Below, one piece after another: positions 55,233 through 64,000 of a stretch of DNA of 64,000 nucleotides (positions within the stretch are counted from its first letter, which is position 1; every line of letters begins with the position of its first letter). The stretch lies in assembly GCF_932276165.1 (NCBI RefSeq), contig NC_063995.1, positions 8,804,001 to 8,868,000 of the forward strand, written 5' to 3'. The stretch comes from Plutella xylostella (taxonomy: Eukaryota; Arthropoda; Insecta; Lepidoptera; Plutellidae). A program made the translations under genes and the position numbers. Under the pieces are notes generated by a model, which saw only the letters and a program-made list of their open reading frames with translations, ran no database searches and was not told the origin of the DNA.

Positions 55233-56822
55233 TTATGCTGAACTGTCTTTTATGTTATGTGTCCCTTCAACATAAGAAAACTCGATGTTTTGTTTCTGTT
55301 CTTCAGTCCATATACCATTTCCTGTGAAATAATGTTTCTTCTCTAGTAAATACAAGACTAAGCTTAAAACTTGGGATTTATTCAATTTAGAATAGTCAAC
55401 ATTATCAATAATGTTTGAGAGAGGTGATTTATTGTTTTTGCCATTAGCATTGATTAATTTTATAGTTTCATTAACTTTACTCCATGGATATAACAGAATG
55501 GTACAGTTTTCGTAAATCTCTTTATCAGTAAAATGTGTTGATAATTTTTTAAACACATATTTAACTTGTACAACAGGGACATTGATCCAGTACTGATGTC
55601 TCTGTATTTGTCTCCTAATTAGACTAGCACTGATCTTTTTGCCAAAGGCTTCTGACAAGCAAAATATTAAATCTTTTCCTTTGCCTGAACGGTCTCCTGG
55701 GGCTTTCTCAAACAGTTTATAGTGGTCAGAACATCCTGACAAGACATTTAAACTAAGGCACTTTTTATTATTTGAATATAAACTTTGCAATCTTTTGATT
55801 GCTGTTTTATTATAATATATCATTTTCAAAAATCTTGGGTGATTAAAAAGTACTTCAAATTCGGGAATCTCTTTAGCTTTTTCTAGTCTTTCACTGACAG
55901 TTTCTGGACTCAGAGTGTATATCGGAAAACACTTTGCTTGTGCTTCATCACTAATATTGTAGTTTTGCAAAACTCTTCTCATTTCAAATAGTGTCTTAAA
56001 ATTTTTCATTGCAATTTTTGGATGCAGTTTGACTATCTCTTTTATATCAATTCCAGCAATAGCCCTAAATTCAAAAATAATGTGTTTCAAATTTTCTGGG
56101 TCTGTATGTATCAGGTATAAATTGTTTTTAATTTTTTCTTTTGGTATTCTCAAACTTGACTGCAATAGTGTGAGGCTTTCATTGATAACAGCTAAAGGCC
56201 TGTGCTTTATTGTTGCATATGTTTGGACACCTCTGTAGAACTCTTCTTCAGTTAGATCTAGTACTAATTCAAGGTACCTTTGTATTATTTTTAATCGCAA
56301 CTGATACAATGTTTTTTCCTCTGCATCACCAACAATTAATGTTGTTAGAGATGTCGGCCATTGGGTCATGTAACTTGCAAGTCTGTTTTCAATGTTCAGA
56401 ACAGCTGGTATAACTTTAGATTTCTTGAGTTCTGCTACAGTCTTTTGTTTTACTAAAGTTAAATAAGATGTTAGATGTTTAGTAGTAATATTTTCAAACC
56501 CACATTCCGTTAACACTTGGTGCCGATACTTTAGTGTTATGGGCAATGAGCTGAACAATAGTGGTTGTTCAACAAGCACTTTCTTTGGATAACCTAATTC
56601 CTTTACAGTCTCCACAATTTCAATAATTTCTTGGTCTTTGAGTTTTGTTATCGTCGGATGTTTTAAGCACATATAATGAGCTTCACTTTCTTTTATCTTA
56701 AGACAATTACTTATAGTATTAATTGTATTACTTGAGATACCGGAGGTTGATGCATCCCCAACGTATCGTAATCCCCAGCGCACCAAGTAATTACAAGAAC
56801 AACGATGTAAATGTTTGAGCAT
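55233..56822 (-). CDS. Mitochondrial transcription termination factor (mTERF family)
   Basis: A 529-aa single-exon gene. The basic N-terminus (Lys, His, Arg and Cys-rich, no acidic residues in the first 20) suggests a mitochondrial presequence. The rest is all-helical, with recurring mTERF-like motifs such as LGYPKKVLVEQPLLFSSLP, LRIPKEKIKNNLYLIHTDPE and IPEFEVLFNHPRFLKMIYY, each built around a Pro-ended helix. Late motifs (HYKLFEKAPGDRSGKGKDLI, RHQYWINVPVVQVKYVF, CTILLYPWSKV) resemble insect mTTF/mTerf5 proteins (from memory). Family members bind mitochondrial DNA and shape transcription pausing or termination. I cannot separate mTTF from mTerf5. Start: the first in-frame ATG, at 56822. Confidence 0.82.
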   Translation of the reverse strand: MLKHLHRCSCNYLVRWGLRYVGDASTSGISSNTINTISNCLKIKESEAHYMCLKHPTITKLKDQEIIEIVETVKELGYPKKVLVEQPLLFSSLPITLKYRHQVLTECGFENITTKHLTSYLTLVKQKTVAELKKSKVIPAVLNIENRLASYMTQWPTSLTTLIVGDAEEKTLYQLRLKIIQRYLELVLDLTEEEFYRGVQTYATIKHRPLAVINESLTLLQSSLRIPKEKIKNNLYLIHTDPENLKHIIFEFRAIAGIDIKEIVKLHPKIAMKNFKTLFEMRRVLQNYNISDEAQAKCFPIYTLSPETVSERLEKAKEIPEFEVLFNHPRFLKMIYYNKTAIKRLQSLYSNNKKCLSLNVLSGCSDHYKLFEKAPGDRSGKGKDLIFCLSEAFGKKISASLIRRQIQRHQYWINVPVVQVKYVFKKLSTHFTDKEIYENCTILLYPWSKVNETIKLINANGKNNKSPLSNIIDNVDYSKLNKSQVLSLVLYLLEKKHYFTGNGIWTEEQKQNIEFSYVEGTHNIKDSSA

Positions 56823-57183
56823 TATGTAAATTAAAATACTACTGATCTCATTAGCTCTTATATTCGTACAGACTTTAGTTTCAGTCGGTATTCGTGTTTG
56901 TTTTGAATATTTAATTTATTATGGGGAAAAATTAAAAACAAACATTTACTTAGGTAATTTATTGTCAATGTCAAATTGACAAAGTCAAAATTTACAAAAT
57001 ATGTAAATGTCAATTTGAAAAAAATCTCTTTATTACTCTGTGAAATTCAAAAAATAATATACATCGATTAATGTGGTCGATTACTAACAGTAGTCAACTA
57101 AACAACACTGGGTTCTTGGGCGGGGTGGGGCATATTCAACTTTCGTTCCGTTCCGTTCATCATTCAATATCAACTGTCATTAC

Positions 57184-57851
57184 CAGCGTTGCCAGAATGT
57201 TACAAAAGTAACATTTTACGTTACTTTTGACCCTCTTGTGTTACCTCCATGTTACACGACTCAATATGTTATATTTGTGTTACTTATTAGATTTTCCAGG
57301 AAATAAAAATAATATTACTGAAACGCCTCCAACTCCAAGAATGTGAATTGACTAACGGTGTGAAAATCTTTCAACTTCGTCCTGCCGCATATTCACTCAC
57401 CCGCGTGAGTCGAGTGTAGTTTTCGCAATTTTCCATCCCCGGTTCTTGACGTGCGAACAAGTGAGTCGAGTGAGGTTCACTCTAAGTTCTGTCTGACTAG
57501 CAGCGAATCGATCAAGTACCTATGTGTCGTGGTTTTTTTTTGTAATTTGCGTTGTGATTTGTTAAGTAAATGTTGCATTCATTATTTTAATCCAATAAAT
57601 GAGTACGTTTTTATGGATTCAGTATTTGCAACTGAAATAAGTTTTGACTGACACTGACTGTATGTTTTTTGCTTTTTTTAAATTTTACCGAATAGGACAG
57701 GAAAAATATTTTACTTTTTGTATAATAAACTACCATAACAAGTATTGTGTCGGTTTCCATATAAAAAAAAAGTCATGTTTCTTTTCTCGGGAAAATGTTA
57801 CTTTTTGATCTGATTCGTGTTATATTTGACGATCTGCCACTGGCAACACTG
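57184..57851. mobile_element. hAT MITE, 668 bp
   Basis: Terminal inverted repeats CAGCGTTGCCAG (57184-57195) and CTGGCAACACTG (57840-57851), one mismatch, with perfect 8-bp target duplications GTCATTAC at 57176-57183 and 57852-57859. Subterminal AAAGTAACATTTT and AAAATGTTACTTTTT motifs are also inverted. There is no transposase frame. It sits in the spacer between the mTERF gene and the claudin-like gene, so it could affect either promoter. Confidence 0.9.
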
Positions 57852-58002
57852 GTCATTACTGTCATTGTCATCATTGAGTTGGGGCGTTGTGTTTTGTTAT
57901 TTTAATGCAAACCATTATTTTGGTATAAGTACCAATTAAATTGGCTGTTTCTAGAGTTTTTCTAGTAGTTTTACATGCCCAGACATAAATATAAAAATTA
58001 CC

Positions 58003-59163
58003 ATGACAAAATCTAAGACATCTTTATTTGCATTAGGATTCTTTACTGCTGCGGCTGTATTTATTATAATATCGTTTGTGAGTCCTTATTGGCTCGTAGC
58101 TGATGGAAAACTAAGAAATCCTAAGTTCCAAAAAATCGGTAAGTTGTTTTCATTTATATGTGTGACTGACTATGTTTAAAATAACACAAGGGAGTAGGTG
58201 CGTATTTCGAACAATATTCGCTGCAAGGCAAAGGCGTTGACTTTGTGTTACATTCAAAGTAGGTTATCCCTATAATATTATCAAGTTATCAGCAATAAAT
58301 GCTCAAAAAGTGTGCTTAGGTTGATGATTAGTATTAATTATACATCAATGCTACCTTGATGATTGCAACATTTAAAAAAACACATAATATGTTAGTCATA
58401 TACAAAATAATAATATATTATTAAGTACATATTTAGATTTCATATTGTAATTAAGAATGATTTGTATTTGCAGGATTGTGGGAAGTATGTTTCAATGGAT
58501 TTGAAGATGTCCATCACTGGTATGACACAGTTTTTACTGGGTGTTGGTGGATATTTGAAGAAGAATATTACATCATACATGACATTTTGCTACCAGGATT
58601 TTTCATCGCTACCCAGTTCTTCTTCACCATCACCTTATGTTGTGTGTTGATTTCAATATTCTTAACAACCCTATTTTTTAAGAAAGACGCTGATGATGAC
58701 AATTATTTGACTCTTCTTGTAACACTGGGAACAGTTCTAGTGATTGGAGGTTAGTGTCTAAATGAAAAACAATGTTTTTTTGCAAATACTTATTTTATTT
58801 ATTAGCCTTATGACATATTATCCATGTAGTAGTACATTTGTACACTCTTATAAACCTAAGTGATATGAAAAATTTAATATTTTGTTGGTTTCAGGTTTTT
58901 CAGGACTGATATCAGTGATAACATTTGGAGCTCGAGGAGATGGTCGTGATTGGATGCCAAATTGGGACCATAATGACCTTGGCTGGGCATACGCCTTTGG
59001 TGTCATTGGAATATTTTTCCTTTTCCCAGCTGGAATACTTTTCCTAATTGAAGCTAGAGTACATAAATATAAGAGGTTACATGAAATGCAAAGTAGAGAG
59101 CCCTCTTCTTACACTATGCAGGAAAGAAAGCTTGCGTATGCAAGTGGCCACACTGATATCTAA
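58003..59163 (+). CDS. Claudin-like four-membrane-segment protein
   Basis: 226 aa in three exons: 58003-58138, 58474-58749, 58895-59163 (TAA). Four hydrophobic segments lie at about residues 8-27, 90-115, 125-150 and 175-198. The first outer loop has the W...GLWEVCF pattern seen in claudin/PMP22-type proteins, followed by an aromatic and acidic stretch. The C-terminal tail is basic and hydrophilic and ends HTDI. Insect relatives (sinuous, megatrachea, pasiflora-like) act in septate junctions at the epithelial plasma membrane. Which of these is the orthologue cannot be decided here. Confidence 0.8.
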
Positions 59164-59761
59164 ATCACGAGCTATAAGGAATTTATACTCAATCATCATA
59201 AATCATTTTGTTTTGCATTTAACAATTATTAGTGACAAAGAGTAAGCCAGCAGATTTATTACATTTGGTAATCACATATTTGAATAACGATACTTAATTA
59301 TTAGTAAATATGTAATACGTAGATGTAAACATAATTAATTATAACTGTCTATTTGAAAATACAATGAAATAGCAGGTATTTTTTTAAATAATTTTCGTCC
59401 GTCCAATATTTTGTGTGGCCAATTCACGTGAAGAATCTATATTTTAAAGATCTGACATTTAAATAATATTTTTATGTTATTTTATTTAGTTACATCAATT
59501 TTCTATAATTCTATTTCTAAATTAATGGATAAAATTTTGTATAATGTTTTTTTTTAATTATTCGTCTGTTAAACTTACAAAATCAAAGCATTTTACAAGT
59601 TGATTGAAATATAGCTAAGACATAGATATAAATATTATTATGATGCCGTCCACATTTTTAAATACCTACACTGTTAATTTTTCAATTTAAAGTGTATAGG
59701 TAATACTTATTCTGAGTTTTTTTATTTATAAGATGTAACGTATGTCTACTTTCTATAGTGC
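59164..59761. other. Convergent 3' spacer
   Basis: AT-rich sequence between the claudin-like gene (plus) and the kinase gene (minus), presumably both 3' UTRs. Nothing else was seen. Confidence 0.6.
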
Positions 59762-60279
59762 CTAAGCAATATTTATGTAAGTGGCCTTACTGTAGTAATT
59801 AAGCGTTTCAAATTCTTTAGGAACTGTACTTTTTGTAAGCAAGGCAGCTGTTGCAGACTGAAAAGCTAAGGATACGCATTGCTCCTCAGATAGTCCTAGA
59901 AGCAAGCCATGTATGAGACCACATGAGAAACAGTCTCCTGCCCCTGATACATTAACTACATTATGTACTACGTTTTCTATTGAATACAATCGTGCCTTAA
60001 TATTACACTCTTGGTTTTCTTTTAAAAAGTTTTCATTGTGAACGATCACAACACCTTTAGAACCTAAAGTTATAATTATATATTCAATGAATTTTGAAAC
60101 AATTTCTGATAGACTTATTACTTCACTGATAACATCTATATTATTTTCATTGATGGAAATATTAGGCTTTAAATATGTTGCCATTGCTCGAAGTTCATTT
60201 AGATTTGGAGATGCATATTTTACAAATTGATTGTTAAAAACGACCGTAGCTTTTCTTCTGTCCGTTGGTTCAAAAAACA
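59762..60279 (-). CDS. PfkB-family kinase, last exon (pseudouridine kinase-like)
   Basis: The last exon (518 nt, acceptor ATTTGTTGCAG) encodes the C-terminal about 172 aa of a ribokinase-type sugar kinase. FFEPTDRRKA and KYASPNLNELRAMA match the part seen in insect pseudouridine kinases (alone or fused to pseudouridine-5'-phosphate glycosidase; recalled). NVSGAGDCFSCGLIHG is the PfkB signature 2, with the catalytic Asp in GAGD. The enzyme would phosphorylate pseudouridine using ATP. Upstream exons should lie to the right (minus strand), but I found none before the LINE at 61.7 kb, so the gene is partial here. Confidence 0.8.
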
Positions 60280-61675
60280 CTGCAACAAATAAAAATATCT
60301 TTTATTTTCCGTGGATGGTAAATTAAAAATTGATAAATATTTTTTATATCCTAATTTAAGTTACATAAATAGGTATAGTTCATGTACAGATAGATACAAA
60401 CAATGCCACAATGGCAATTTTACGTTTATGGTAGAAAGTCACGAAATGATGTGGCAGCATCGACTTTGAATGTGTCTACTACTACTTACTACCATTGACA
60501 CGTTTCGTTCATTCAAATACTTTTAGTCTGTGGTCAATAAGCATCTCCAACGCTTCTTGTTTGGGCGTGTTCTATTTTATTTACAATTAAGTGTAGAGCT
60601 ACTTAGCACGAAGTTGTCAACAGTATTTACCAATATACGGACTAATAAACGTAAGTTTTGCACTTTTATTAGCTATTTATACGGAAAGTAACTGAAGCTG
60701 GAGTACACACAACCTAGGATCCTATTGGTTTACTCTACAAACGAATTATTAAAAAAACATCCTCTAATCTAAACATCTTAGTACCTATTTATTCCAGCTT
60801 ATACACATTTTAGTATAATGCTGTAAATAGTTTTGTTTATTTATTTATTAACAGTTTTCAATCTATTCAATGGTCAAGTTAAGTGTGTACATACACAATG
60901 AGTCAGTCAACTACTAAGAAACTGGTTAAATTAACTTCTTGTGACTACAAACTCTTAATAATTTAAAGTACATAATCGTTTAAAAGTATATAACTAACTA
61001 AATATTTATATTATTTGTATATTTTATTATTAATACAAGTTAAATATATTTTAGTATTTCTTAATACTTTAAAATATTAATAATTTACTGAGTTGACGAG
61101 GAAGGCCAATGACAGAGAGCTGTGGTGACTGATTCCTTGTGTAAGTTGTATTCCAGAAGAAGATAGTTAAAGGTTCCACTCGAGAGAGCCGGGTGCAGGT
61201 AGTTACACCCCCACAGAGACTAGAATAGAATTGAATGGCTGTTGATGATAATGTTGTATTTTGTAGTGTAGGTATGTATTATAACTGAAATACACTGTGC
61301 AGCAAAATAAATATAACACTTTCATTATTTTATTTAGTTCTTATTGGAACTAAAATGCATGCGATGTGGAAGGATAACAATAGGTAATGCTTCTCAACTA
61401 GGAAGGTCTAAATAGACATGTAGCAGATGATGATGATGATATAGTATTTCTTAAATTCCAAATGCATATTATGTGATCTGTACTGTCCATAAATATATTT
61501 TTTTTGACTCATGTCATAGTGTTGATGAATGCAATGAAATACCTACATGTATGGTACTGGTAGGTACATAACGAAAAAATATCTCTAGAGAAAGAAAATC
61601 TCTAAACTCCAGGTTTCTTCAACAAATAAGTTCCCTCATGGGGCTTATAGTATCTCTTGTTGACAAAATCTCTAA
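60280..61675. other. Probable intron of the PfkB gene with repeat remnants
   Basis: AT-rich. At about 61095-61135 GAGGAAGGCCAATGACAGAG resembles a decayed RTE LINE end (compare 53811-53850), and a GATGATGATGAT tract lies at about 61428-61440. ACAAAATCTCTAAG (61663-61676) and GAAAATCTCTAAAC (about 61595) share AAAATCTCTAA just before the LINE frame. No exon was recognised. Confidence 0.45.
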
Positions 61676-64000
61676 GTGACTGGTTTAAAGATTGCTACCT
61701 GGAACATAAATGGACTACCTCCAAACAAACACGAACTGTCTCTTCTAATAGAATGTCACAAGCTAGATGTTATTTTAATATCGGAAACACACTTTACAGA
61801 AAGGAGTCACGTTACCATTCCAGGCTTCGCAATCTACTCTACAAACCACCCGGACGGGACCGCTCATGGTGGAACCGCAATATTAATCAAAACCTGCATA
61901 AAACATCATGAAGAACATGCATTCAGGACTGATCATATTCAAGCTACCACAGTAACTGTCGAGAGTAAGGACGGCAGCTTCTCCATCTCATCGGTATACT
62001 GCCCGCCCAAACACAAAATCAAAGATCATCAATTCAGTCAATACTTCTCTTCTCTGGGCAATCGCTTCTTGGTGGGTGGCGATTGGAATGCCAAACATAC
62101 CGACTGGGGCTCACGTCTTGTCACTACGAGAGGCCGAGAACTAAAGAAGTCCATAGAAGAAAACCATCTTCTTCCAATGTCTACTGGCGAACCAACACAC
62201 TGGCCGACTGATCGCAACAAACAACCTGACCTAATAGACTTCTTCGTGATAAAAGGTATTTCACAATATTACTTTGATATTAAATCGTGCCTAGACAGCT
62301 CTTCCGGTCACACTCCAGTCATAGTAACCATGAGCTCTACCTTAATCAATTGTGAAGACTCACACTATTTGCATAATCATAAGACCGACTGGGAAGCATT
62401 TCGTGAATACATAGACAAAAATATCGAGCTTAAAATTCCTCTCAAATCAGAAGAGGACATCGAGATAGCTACCAAGTACATAACATGTCTCATTCAAGAA
62501 GCTGCTTGGAAAAACACCCCCGAATTGAATGATGTTAAAAGAGAGCGCTTCAACCTTAATGCAGATCTAAGAGAGAAAATAGCGGAGAAAAGAAAGCTGC
62601 GAAGAATATGGCACACAAGTAGGCATCCGGATGATAAGAAAGCACTCAACAAAGCTTGTCTCCAGTTGAAGATGGACATAGCCTCTCTAAAGAACAAAAC
62701 TTTTCAAAGCTTCGTTGAATCGTTGACTCCAGATAAATCATCAGAATATTCCCTGTGGAAAGCAACGAGGCATCTAAATCAGCCGATGAACTGCAAGCCT
62801 CCTCTGAAAAAGACCGATGGTGAATGGGCTAGATCCAGTCAGGAAAAATCGGAAGCTTTTGCTCTACACTTGGCGGATGTCTTCAGCCCTAATGCAGCTG
62901 CTGACGGCATTGATGAAAGCTTTATCGAATCTTTACTCGCCCAAGACCTTAGAGATGACTCATCGATAAAACTTGCGACACCACGGGAAGTGTGGTCTCA
63001 AATAAGATACCTAAAAACTCACTCGGCTCCTGGCTTCGATCTAATAACGCCAAAAATTCTAAAAGAACTTCCCAAGAAGGCAATCGTTTTCATAACTATA
63101 CTAATTAACGCAATTCTAAGGATGTCTTACTTCCCCCAACACTGGAAAGTTTCCCAGATCTTAATGATCTACAAACCCGGAAAGCCAGCCAATCTGGTAA
63201 CGTCTTATCGGCCAATAAGTTTGCTGCCCATCATTTCTAAGATTTGTGAGAGGATAATCCTACGCAGATTGTCTCCTGCTCTAACCGAGAATAAAGTAAT
63301 TCCAGACCATCAATTTGGATTTCGGTCAAGGCACGCTAGTATAGAGCAGGTTCACAGAGTCTGTGGAAAAATCAGAGATGCGCTCGAAAACAAAGAATAT
63401 TGCTCAGCAGCATTTTTAGACATCCAACAGGCATTTGATAGAGTCTGGCACAAAGGGCTACTATTCAAGGTCAAGAAATATCTTCCTCACGCATTCTTCG
63501 GGCTGATCCAATCTTACCTGTGTGATCGAGTTTTTCACGTAAAAGAAAACGGTTCCATGTCAAGATTTTATGATATAAATGCAGGCGTGCCTCAAGGGTC
63601 TGTTCTTGGACCTACGCTCTACTCCCTGTATACATGCGACCTTCCAAAAACTAACCATACTCTGACTGCAACCTACGCTGACGACACTGCGATTTTGGCT
63701 AATAATTCAGACCCCTCCATGGCCTCGTTTCTACTGCAATCTGAACTGGACCAAATAAGCAAATGGTTAAGCGTATGGCGTATAAAATCTAGTGCCTCAA
63801 AATCAACCCACATCACATTCACACTGAGGAAAGGAAATTGCCCTGAAGTGAAGCTGGCAGGAGAACCACTCCCACACTCTGATTCTGTCAAGTACCTGGG
63901 AATTCACCTGGACCGCAGACTGACCTGGAAAACGCACATAAAAAAGAAAAGAGATGAGTTAAACCTGAGATACAGAAGTCTATGGTGGCTGCTCGGAAGA
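61676..64000 (+). mobile_element. Jockey-type LINE ORF2, runs off the right edge
   Basis: A frame open for 775 codons to the window edge. Endonuclease: LKIATWNINGLPPNKHEL, ISETHF, VGGDWNAKHTDWGS, SSGHTPVIV. Reverse transcriptase: HSAPGFDLITPKIL, SYRPISLLPIISKICER, HQFGFRSRHAS, FLDIQQAFDRVW, GVPQGSVLGPTLYSLYT, catalytic YADD near 63674-63685, KYLGIHLDRRLTW. No stop or frameshift is seen. It begins right after an in-frame TAA at 61673 and there is no ATG before the conserved LKIATWN, nor an ORF1 upstream, so the copy is either 5'-truncated there or uses another start. Orientation is opposite to the PfkB gene. Confidence 0.9.

Overview
The window is nuclear DNA of an insect, most likely a moth or butterfly. 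The genes are split into many small GC-rich exons by short AT-rich introns with GT-AG ends. Both strands carry the repeats usual in Lepidoptera: RTE elements ending in (GAT)n, tRNA-derived SINEs, SINEs with a 5S-rRNA-like head, Jockey/I-type LINEs and hAT elements. No rRNA gene, convincing functional tRNA gene or CRISPR array was seen. All exon models below come from reading splice sites and frames by eye, helped by recall of animal orthologues. No search or alignment was run.

Layout. (1) 1-31.6 kb holds two tandem, same-direction ABCC (MRP4-like) transporter genes. Copy A (1385-6719) is seen only as its last 14 exons because the window opens inside it. Copy B (16765-31566) is complete, with 24 exons and 1365 aa. 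The 14 shared exons total 2208 nt in each copy, so this is a clean tandem duplication. About 10 kb between the copies carries a 5S-headed SINE, a truncated RTE LINE and an intact two-ORF I-type LINE with RNase H. (2) 32.7-41.9 kb is the AP-3 delta adaptin gene (AP3D1; fly garnet), 19 exons and 962 aa. It carries a pair of 74-nt exons that look mutually exclusive. (3) 43.8-52.9 kb, minus strand, is the ADP-forming succinyl-CoA ligase beta gene (SUCLA2), 10 exons and 455 aa. One of its introns holds a 3.25-kb hAT element with perfect 8-bp target duplications and further elements nested inside it. (4) 53-57 kb has another RTE fragment, an inverted-repeat element and a single-exon mitochondrial mTERF-family gene. 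(5) 57.2-59.2 kb has a 668-bp hAT MITE and a three-exon claudin-like four-membrane-segment gene. (6) 59.8-60.3 kb, minus strand, is the last exon of a PfkB (probably pseudouridine) kinase. (7) 61.7 kb to the right edge is ORF2 of a Jockey-type LINE that runs off the window.

The host genes do not form one pathway; they are chromosomal neighbours. The ABCC pair would export substrates at membranes, AP-3 sorts cargo to lysosome-related organelles, SUCLA2 works in the mitochondrial TCA cycle, and the mTERF protein acts on mitochondrial transcription.

The observations most worth a second look are these. First, the AP-3 delta mutually exclusive exon pair. Second, five short 'echoes' of exons lying in adjacent introns of three different genes, with differences from the exon that are often synonymous. 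Third, sharply bounded near-identity between the two ABCC copies, which suggests gene conversion.
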